Shown here: positions 57,757-64,000 of the stretch, piece after piece
How the letters are laid out: the number at the start of each line of letters is the position of its first letter
Numbering within the stretch: the stretch's first letter is position 1
NCBI RefSeq assembly: GCF_002909255.1
Contig: NZ_PIOB01000001.1
Location: forward strand, 1,054,001 to 1,118,000
Source of the DNA: Arenibacter hampyeongensis
Lineage (GTDB): Bacteria > Bacteroidota > Bacteroidia > Flavobacteriales > Flavobacteriaceae
Reading direction: 5' to 3'
Length of the DNA stretch: 64,000 nucleotides
The notes under the pieces: generated by a model
What the model was told of the DNA's origin: nothing
Database searches by the model: none
The model's input: the letters and a program-made list of their open reading frames with translations, nothing else
Position numbers and translations under genes: made by a program

Positions 57757-60519
57757 ATGTCTTTTCCATCTCACCAACGAACCGTGATATTTACTTTTCT
57801 ATTCATGATATTGCTGAACAAAGTGCAGGCAGGTCCTGGAAATATTGCCATTAATGCCAGAGCTACTGTTAGTGCTGCCATTAATGACCAATTGGGAGCT
57901 ATTAATGTAAATGATGGGATGGTTTATTTTGAGGATATGGGCGAATGGGTCTCTGATAGTAAGATGAATTTTTGGGGCGGTATTAATTATCCATGGGCAA
58001 AATTAGATTGGGACCATCCACAAACAATTAATAAGGTAATTGTTTATGATAGACCTAACAGCCAATCACATACGGCAGGAGGAACCCTTTTCTTTAGTGA
58101 TGGAACAGAAATAAGTGTAACGGCAATTCCAAACAATGGCGCTCCAAAAGTTATTTCGTTTCCCGATAAAACAATAAAGTGGTTACGCTTTGAGGTTACT
58201 GATGGGAATGGGAATAATTTAGGTTTGTCGGAGATTGAAGTGTTTCCTGCACCCTCTGACTACAAAGACCCTGTTTCTTGGGTGGATCCTTATATAGAAA
58301 CTACAAGAGGTAGATATTTTTTCTTTGTAACTGGGAGTCGTCCTTTTGGAATGGTCAGTTCTGCCCCCATGACGCGAAACAAAAATCAAATGGGAGGAGG
58401 TTACAACTACAATTCGACAGAGATTTTAGGGTTTCCTCAGGTACATGGCTGGATGCTTTCCGGAGTAAATATAATGCCCACAACTGGGTTGATAAACCCT
58501 TCAAATGGGGAGGAGAACTGGAAATCATCTTTTTCACATGAGGATGAAATTGTGCAACCCGGCTATCATAAGGTTTTTTTGGAAAAGTATAGGACCTGGG
58601 TAGAACAAACTAGTACGGATAGGGTAAGTTTTTATCGTTTTAAGTATACACAAGACTCCAAATCCAATATTTTGGTGAATTTGGGGGGATATCTTAGTAC
58701 GACTACAATGACAGATGCCCAAGTAAAGAAAATCAGTAACAAGGAAATCGAAGGTTCGGTGAACACAACAGGACGATTATGGGGTGGACCAGATAATGTA
58801 AAGATTTTTTATGTGATTCAATTTGATCGCCCTTTTGAAACTTTAGATGGTTGGGTAGGGGAAAAGAACTATTCGGATATATCAAGTTTGCAAGGTGACA
58901 AAGAGGTGGTGCCAAAAAATTCAGGACAAAGTTATTACGACTCAAAGACCTCGGGAGTCAATGCTATTTACCAGGTAAGAAAAGGAGATGAGATTCAAAT
59001 GAAAATTGCAATCTCTTATACCAGTATTGAAAATGCCCGTAATAATTTGGTTCAAGAATGTAGCGATTGGGATTTTGATAAAGTGAGACTGGATTCAAAA
59101 ATGGAATGGAACGACTGGTTGGGGAAAATTCAGGTCAAGGGAGGTACAAATGAACATAAAATTAAATTTTATACTGATTTGTGGCACGTACTATTGGGTA
59201 GGCACAAGATTGATGATTTTACCGGTGATTATCCAGATTACACCAAAGGGTTAAGAAAAGGGAACCATACCATAAATGCTGAGCTAAAAATTAGAACTGT
59301 TCCAAAAGATGAAAAAGGTAAATCAAAATTTCATATGTACAATTCGGATGCATTTTGGTTAACTCAATGGAATTTAAATATTCTTTGGGGATTGGCATGG
59401 CCAGAGATGTTGGATGAATTTTCTTCGTCACTAGTTCAATATGCTGATAATGGGGGGTTATTGCCCCGAGGTCCCAACGCTGGGGGGTATTCCTATATTA
59501 TGACTGGTTGCCCAGCAACTCCATTAATCGTTTCCGCCTACACCAAAGGAATTTTAACTAAGGTAGATAGTGAGCATGCCTATAATGTCATGAAGTTAAA
59601 TCATATGCCTGGGGGAATGTTGGAAGCCGACGACCATTATATTGAAAAAGGCTACTTTGCAGGAAATGCGGGAAGGACTTTGGAAGCGGCGTTTCAAGAT
59701 TGGTCCTTGGCCCAGATGGCCGAAGGATTGGAAAAGAAAAATGATGCCCATTATTTTTTGAAACGCTCCGAAGGTTGGAAAAAGTTATACAACAAGGAGC
59801 AAGGTCTTATTTTTCCCAAGGACCAAAATGGAAAATGGTCCCACGGCGACCCGCTTAGCGGTAAAGGCTGGATCGAAGCAAACGCCTGGCAGGCTACATG
59901 GTCGGTATCACACGACATCCAAGGGTTATCGGCATTAATGGGCGGTAATGACAAGCTAAGCGAAAAGCTGAATTTTGCCTTTGAGCAGGCAGAACCTACC
60001 GATTTTGTTTTTGCCTATGGGAATGGTTACGTGAGTTATGCCAACCAACCAGGCTGTTCCAATGCACATGTATTTAATTATGCTGGCAAGCCATGGCTAA
60101 GTCAATATTGGGTGCGTAAGGTAAAAGAACAAGCCTATGGAGCGATAACCCCTGACAAGGGCTATGGTGGCCATGACGAAGATCAAGGACAAATGGGGGC
60201 CGTAAGTGCCTTAATGTCCATTGGGCTTTTTAGCCTAAACGGAACCTCATCCTTAGACCCGGTGTATGATATTACCAGCCCTGTTTTTGATGAAATAATC
60301 ATTAAGCTTGATCAGAATTATTACCAAGGTGAGAAGTTCGTTATTAAGGCATATAACAACTCTGAAGATAACATGTATATCCAAAAAGCTAACTTGAACG
60401 GTAAACTACATGAAGAATTCTATTTTGACCATAAGGAATTTAGTAATGGTGGAATCCTAGAATTATGGTTGGGACCAAATCCAAATAAAAAATGGGGCGT
60501 TAAAGAATTGCCGAATTGA
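57757..60519 (+). CDS. GH92 family alpha-mannosidase-like enzyme, copy C
   Basis: The 920-residue protein is more distant from copies A and B. After a signal peptide (about residues 1-26, ending KVQAGPG) comes an F5/8-type or galactose-binding-like domain (about 27-165; NIAINARATVSAAINDQLGAINVNDG, FEVTDGNGNNLGLSEIEVF). The GH92 core follows from about 173 (WVDPYIETTRGRY). The likely acid is Glu707 in IEANAWQ (usually EGNAW) and the acidic pair is Asp807/Asp809 (HDEDQGQMGA). GNEP is replaced by ANQP (Gln764). The N-lobe GFPQVHGWMLSG differs from the usual GFSHTH. It ends before a 399-bp leader region of the SusC gene. Confidence 0.88.
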   Translation: MSFPSHQRTVIFTFLFMILLNKVQAGPGNIAINARATVSAAINDQLGAINVNDGMVYFEDMGEWVSDSKMNFWGGINYPWAKLDWDHPQTINKVIVYDRPNSQSHTAGGTLFFSDGTEISVTAIPNNGAPKVISFPDKTIKWLRFEVTDGNGNNLGLSEIEVFPAPSDYKDPVSWVDPYIETTRGRYFFFVTGSRPFGMVSSAPMTRNKNQMGGGYNYNSTEILGFPQVHGWMLSGVNIMPTTGLINPSNGEENWKSSFSHEDEIVQPGYHKVFLEKYRTWVEQTSTDRVSFYRFKYTQDSKSNILVNLGGYLSTTTMTDAQVKKISNKEIEGSVNTTGRLWGGPDNVKIFYVIQFDRPFETLDGWVGEKNYSDISSLQGDKEVVPKNSGQSYYDSKTSGVNAIYQVRKGDEIQMKIAISYTSIENARNNLVQECSDWDFDKVRLDSKMEWNDWLGKIQVKGGTNEHKIKFYTDLWHVLLGRHKIDDFTGDYPDYTKGLRKGNHTINAELKIRTVPKDEKGKSKFHMYNSDAFWLTQWNLNILWGLAWPEMLDEFSSSLVQYADNGGLLPRGPNAGGYSYIMTGCPATPLIVSAYTKGILTKVDSEHAYNVMKLNHMPGGMLEADDHYIEKGYFAGNAGRTLEAAFQDWSLAQMAEGLEKKNDAHYFLKRSEGWKKLYNKEQGLIFPKDQNGKWSHGDPLSGKGWIEANAWQATWSVSHDIQGLSALMGGNDKLSEKLNFAFEQAEPTDFVFAYGNGYVSYANQPGCSNAHVFNYAGKPWLSQYWVRKVKEQAYGAITPDKGYGGHDEDQGQMGAVSALMSIGLFSLNGTSSLDPVYDITSPVFDEIIIKLDQNYYQGEKFVIKAYNNSEDNMYIQKANLNGKLHEEFYFDHKEFSNGGILELWLGPNPNKKWGVKELPN

Positions 60520-60574
60520 ATGCCAATAATATGAATTTTTGATAATTCAAAATATTTCATCTTAATTATATTTT

Positions 60575-60605
60575 AAAAATATGATGTATGTCATATTTTT
60601 TTTAT
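60575..60605 (+). terminator. AT-rich hairpin after GH92 copy C
   Basis: AAAAATATGA / TCATATTTTT with a six-base loop is followed by a T-run. It could terminate the ROK-to-GH92 unit, but its low GC content makes it weak, and it lies directly before the SusC -7 box, so a regulatory role is possible. Confidence 0.5.
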
Positions 60606-60613
60606 TATATTTG
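60606..60613 (+). promoter_or_regulatory. -7 box TATATTTG of the SusC operon
   Basis: A perfect TAnnTTTG match lies two bases before operator site C. The start site would fall within the operator, as expected for repression. The mRNA leader would be about 300 nt. Confidence 0.5.
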
Positions 60614-60615
60614 AT

Positions 60616-60640
60616 TATGTCTATACATATAAACATGGTC
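60616..60640 (+). promoter_or_regulatory. Shared 25-bp operator element, site C
   Basis: The palindrome TATGTCTATACATA is followed by TAAACATGGTC. It matches site A at 19 of 25 positions; the differences are two in the palindrome centre and four at the end of the tail. Confidence 0.65.
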
Positions 60641-60918
60641 TGTTTTTTGTGCTAATTGGCACGAAAAGTCCGCATAGGTTCCGTTTTAATTAGAAGGACA
60701 GATAGCCAAAAAAATTGAAATTCCGAGTTGTAACAGGTGTTAATATGAAACTCGTTATTTTTTATAATGCACTTTGAAATAGAATAACTGACATCTTAAT
60801 CGATTTATCATAATCTCAAACTTTACATTTCTTAAAAAAGTAGAATCTTTTGAGTAAGGCCAATGTGAAGGGATTTAGGAGCACAAGCTTAATTATTAAC
60901 CAATCAATTAAACCTAAA

Positions 60919-63900
60919 ATGAAAAGCAAACTATTCTTACGTGGCCGGCCATGGGCCAATTACAATGCGTACTTCTTTATTTTATCTTTTCTCCTATGCA
61001 CTGGTTTATGGGCAAATGATAATATTCTAAACAAAAACAAGGAATCTAAACTCCTTGAGGAAGTAGAGAGTATCACTTTTAATGCTGTTTATCAGCAAAG
61101 TGTATCCGGGCAAGTCGTAGATGAAAACGGAGTGCCTCTTCCAGGTGTTAGTGTATTGGAAAAAGGCACCACTAATGGTGTGGCGGCCGATTTCGACGGA
61201 AACTACAGTATTACAGTCGGTAGTGAAAACAGTGTCCTGGTTTTTTCATATATAGGATATTCGAGCAAGGAGGTAATAGTTGGTGCGTCATCGACAGTTG
61301 ATGTGAATATGGAGTTGGATGCCAGCCAGTTGGACGAAGTTATCGTTGTGGGATATGGAACTCAGATAAAGGCAAAGGTTACCAATGCCGTTGTTCAGGT
61401 ATCTGGTGAGACAATTAATAAATCACCCTCTGTTTCTATGGCGAATTCCCTGGCAGGTCGTATGTCCGGAGTTTTTATTACTCAGAACAGCTCAACACCA
61501 GGTAGGGATGATGCAACAATTCAGGTAAGAGGAACAAATACCTATCGCAATAGTGGTGCACTTATCGTCATTGACGGGGTTGCCAATGCAGATGGGATAG
61601 ATAGATTGGACCCCAATGATATTGAGACAGTCACTGTATTAAAGGATGCCTCTGCAGCAATTTATGGGGCACAATCTGCTGGTGGTGTTATATTGATTAC
61701 CACAAAAAGAGGTAAAACCGGGAAAATGCAGGTTGATTATAATTCTTCGTTAAGTTTCCAGAGTTTGGCAAAACAAAGGGAATATGCAAATGCGGTGGAT
61801 TATATGAATATCGTAAATTCGGCTGATATACTGAATGGGGCTGACCCTTCTTTTCCTAATGAGACCATAGATAACTTTAAATCCGGGGCGAGAAAATCCG
61901 AGAACTGGTTGGAAGCCTTTTACGGAGGTCGATCTGCTTTACAGAAGAGGCAGTCTTTGACAATGTCTGGAGGATCTGAGCGGATCAGGTATTTTACGTC
62001 TTTGGGAACATCGTCTCAAGGGGGACTTTTGGTGGGAGACAACAAAACAAAAAACAGACAATACAATGTAAGGATGAATCTGGATGTCAAGGCTAATGAT
62101 AATCTGGATATAGGCTTGGATATTGCTCTACGTCAAAAAAACTCCCAATATCCTCAAGGTGGTGGTGCTGGCGGTAGTGGTAATACCAGCCCCCTTGTAG
62201 AAGCATTTGTTGATGGAGACACCCGTTACCCGACCCAAGGATGGTCCCATTTAAATCAGGCTGCCAGGGTCAGAGGTGTTGGATACCAGAGGGAGGCGGA
62301 TCATGTGTTGACCTCGAGATTAACCTATAAATATAAAATTCCGGGTGTGGAAGGCCTATCTTTGGAAGGCTTTGCCGCCTTTAACAGAACCTGGCAATAT
62401 GATAAGGCATTCAATTGGCCATGGGACTATTGGGAGAAAAATTTGGAGGGTGAAATTATTAAAGTCAAGGCAAGGGATATAGATCCTGAAGGACTGACAG
62501 AAAGATTTGAACAAGAAGAGGCCATAACATTAAATGCAAGAATTGCCTATTCTACGATTATAGGCGAGGACCATAGGTTGGATGCCTTCGTAGCCTATGA
62601 ACAAAGCGAAGGTAAAGGTAATTACTTTTGGACGTCACGATTGGGGTTTGCTTCTAAATCGATCGATCAACTTTTTGCGGGCAGCGAAGACACTGCAAAT
62701 TTCAGGAATTTTGGTTCCGGAAGTGTAAATGCGAGAAGAAATTATTTTGGTCGCTTGTCGTATGACTATAAATCAAAATATCTGTTCGGATTTAATTTTA
62801 GATATGATGGGTCCATAACCTTTCCAAAAGATTCGCGATTTGGTTTTTTCCCTGGCGTATCTGCGGGTTGGGTGATTTCTGAGGAATCCTTTTTCAAGAA
62901 TAATCTAGTGAACCATTTAAAGCTTAGGAGCTCTTGGGGGCAGTTAGGTAACGATAGGGTGGATCAATTTCAATACTTAGCTGTTTATAAGTACAGTGAA
63001 CCACCCGGTTTCGGTATAATCGGAGATGGATATGTTTGGGGCAACCAAGATGTAAAAGGGGTGGTGCCAGATGGTGTTGCCAATCCAAATATTACTTGGG
63101 AGGTATCAGACAATCTAGATATTGGGCTCGAAATGGGCTTGTTTGAGGGCGCGCTGAACTTTGAATTGGATTACTTTATAATTAAGACCACTAACATATT
63201 GGGTCGAAGAATAGCGTCTATTCCGGCATATACCGGTCTAGATCTGCCCGATGAGAATATTGGGGAAATGGAAAATAAGGGAATCGATTTTTCATTTAGA
63301 TATAATCAAAAATTGGGTGAATTGGGCCTTGGTCTGGGAGGGACTTTGACCTATGCCAAAAACAAGATCATATATTTTGACGAAACGCCTACCGATTTTA
63401 AATATCAGAAATTGGAAGGGCAACCTTTTGGTTCGAATTTGGTATATGAATCTATTGGCATTTACAGGACCCAAGCAGATTTGGACAGTAACGTGAATTA
63501 TCCCAATGCTGGTCTTGGCCAATTGATTTTTGCAGACCTAAGTGGGGATGGTCAGATCAATGGCGATGACAGATATCGCTATGACCCACTTCAAACTCCA
63601 AGACTTCAATTTGGTTTAAATTTGGATCTGAATTATAAGAATTTTGATTTTACGGTATTATTCCAAGGTGCCACCAAGGTACAAAGAGCATTGAGCAACG
63701 GTTTCAATTCAGGGGCCGGAGGGAATTCATTTGATTATGCTGCACAAAATAGCTATACTTTAGATCGTACGGATGCCTTGCTCCCCAGGGTAGGGACAAC
63801 AACTTTAGGAAATTCCGCTAGTGATTTTTGGTACCGGGATGCATCTTATGTTCGTTTAAAATCTATGGAATTCGGATATAGTTTTCCAAAAGATATTATG

Positions 63901-64000
63901 AATAAATTTGGTATTGATCAATTAAGATTCTTTGCCAGTGGTTATAATTTGTTGACATTCTCAAAATTGGATAAATACGGTTATGGAGATCCCGAGCAAG
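60919..64000 (+). CDS. SusC-type TonB-dependent outer-membrane receptor, 5' part
   Basis: The frame is open from 60919 to the window end (1027 codons) with no stop, so the C-terminus is missing. A signal region (AYFFILSFLLCTGLWA) is followed by a carboxypeptidase-regulatory-like domain (SGQVVDENGVPLPGVSVLEK, about residues 65-140). A TonB-box-like QLDEVIVVGYG and the plug domain (VIDGVANADGIDRLDPNDIE, YGAQSAGGVILITTKRG) follow, then beta-barrel strands. This is the SusC/RagA pattern: it imports oligosaccharides with a surface lipoprotein SusD, which should follow beyond the window. It has operator site C and a long leader, so it is likely induced together with the GH92 genes. Confidence 0.95.
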   Translation, partial: MKSKLFLRGRPWANYNAYFFILSFLLCTGLWANDNILNKNKESKLLEEVESITFNAVYQQSVSGQVVDENGVPLPGVSVLEKGTTNGVAADFDGNYSITVGSENSVLVFSYIGYSSKEVIVGASSTVDVNMELDASQLDEVIVVGYGTQIKAKVTNAVVQVSGETINKSPSVSMANSLAGRMSGVFITQNSSTPGRDDATIQVRGTNTYRNSGALIVIDGVANADGIDRLDPNDIETVTVLKDASAAIYGAQSAGGVILITTKRGKTGKMQVDYNSSLSFQSLAKQREYANAVDYMNIVNSADILNGADPSFPNETIDNFKSGARKSENWLEAFYGGRSALQKRQSLTMSGGSERIRYFTSLGTSSQGGLLVGDNKTKNRQYNVRMNLDVKANDNLDIGLDIALRQKNSQYPQGGGAGGSGNTSPLVEAFVDGDTRYPTQGWSHLNQAARVRGVGYQREADHVLTSRLTYKYKIPGVEGLSLEGFAAFNRTWQYDKAFNWPWDYWEKNLEGEIIKVKARDIDPEGLTERFEQEEAITLNARIAYSTIIGEDHRLDAFVAYEQSEGKGNYFWTSRLGFASKSIDQLFAGSEDTANFRNFGSGSVNARRNYFGRLSYDYKSKYLFGFNFRYDGSITFPKDSRFGFFPGVSAGWVISEESFFKNNLVNHLKLRSSWGQLGNDRVDQFQYLAVYKYSEPPGFGIIGDGYVWGNQDVKGVVPDGVANPNITWEVSDNLDIGLEMGLFEGALNFELDYFIIKTTNILGRRIASIPAYTGLDLPDENIGEMENKGIDFSFRYNQKLGELGLGLGGTLTYAKNKIIYFDETPTDFKYQKLEGQPFGSNLVYESIGIYRTQADLDSNVNYPNAGLGQLIFADLSGDGQINGDDRYRYDPLQTPRLQFGLNLDLNYKNFDFTVLFQGATKVQRALSNGFNSGAGGNSFDYAAQNSYTLDRTDALLPRVGTTTLGNSASDFWYRDASYVRLKSMEFGYSFPKDIMNKFGIDQLRFFASGYNLLTFSKLDKYGYGDPEQ

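Larger units (their letters stand above)
60520..60918. other. 399-bp leader region before the SusC gene
   Basis: It contains an AT-rich hairpin (60575-60600), a TATATTTG box, operator site C, then about 290 bases with no open frame. That leader holds two weak stems: GTGC/GCAC at about 60649-60662, and CGAGTT/AACTCG (60724-60754) followed by TTATTTTTT, which could act as an attenuator. I recognise no known riboswitch. Confidence 0.65.

Overview
The window comes from the chromosome of a gliding, AT-rich member of the Bacteroidota, most likely a marine Flavobacteriaceae of the Zobellia/Maribacter/Arenibacter kind. The evidence is the gliding-motility/type IX secretion block gldKLMN, a SusC-type TonB-dependent receptor, PSD1/DUF1501 genes, many Flavobacteria-style lipoproteins and TAnnTTTG-like -7 promoter boxes. 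I saw no rRNA, tRNA, CRISPR array or insertion sequence.

Bases 1-33,500 are mainly housekeeping. On the minus strand, miaB, a receiver-less sigma-54 activator, lptE, a TPR-like gene and secG run as one probable operon, followed by groES-groEL. A 7-bp x 11 tandem repeat separates the activator from lptE. groES appears to have its own -24/-12 (sigma-54) promoter. The plus strand then carries an LVIVD-repeat lipoprotein, topA, a ureohydrolase-fold protein with lost metal ligands, gldKLMN, an FAD oxidoreductase, an ABC-F protein, two tandem plant-type LRR proteins, an RND efflux operon (adaptor, pump, TolC-like channel) and a small CPXCG protein. An M16 peptidase (minus), an FGE-fold lipoprotein and a YceI protein follow.

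Bases 33,500-43,200 hold a divergent AraC regulator and a four-gene block of two PSD1/DUF1549/DUF1553 proteins, a DUF1501 protein and a membrane cytochrome-c-like protein.

Bases 43,700-64,000 form a mannose-glycan utilisation locus: mannose-6-phosphate isomerase with an N-terminal extension, three divergent GH92 alpha-mannosidase-family enzymes, a small (alpha/alpha)6-type glycosidase-like protein, a GntR/UTRA regulator, a ROK sugar kinase, a PhyH-type Fe(II)/2-oxoglutarate dioxygenase, a sugar MFS transporter and a SusC receptor cut by the window end. The logic is: SusC (with SusD presumably beyond the window) imports glycan, GH92 enzymes release mannose, the MFS carrier imports it, the ROK kinase phosphorylates it and the isomerase makes fructose-6-phosphate.

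The most notable new signal is a 25-bp element (a 14-bp palindrome followed by an 11-nt tail) found in front of three transcription units of this locus: isomerase-GH92, ROK-GH92 and SusC. It is a good candidate operator for the local GntR protein. Next are the probable sigma-54 promoter of groESL beside an orphan sigma-54 activator, and a shared Glu-to-Gln change in all three GH92 enzymes at the motif that normally reads GNEP.
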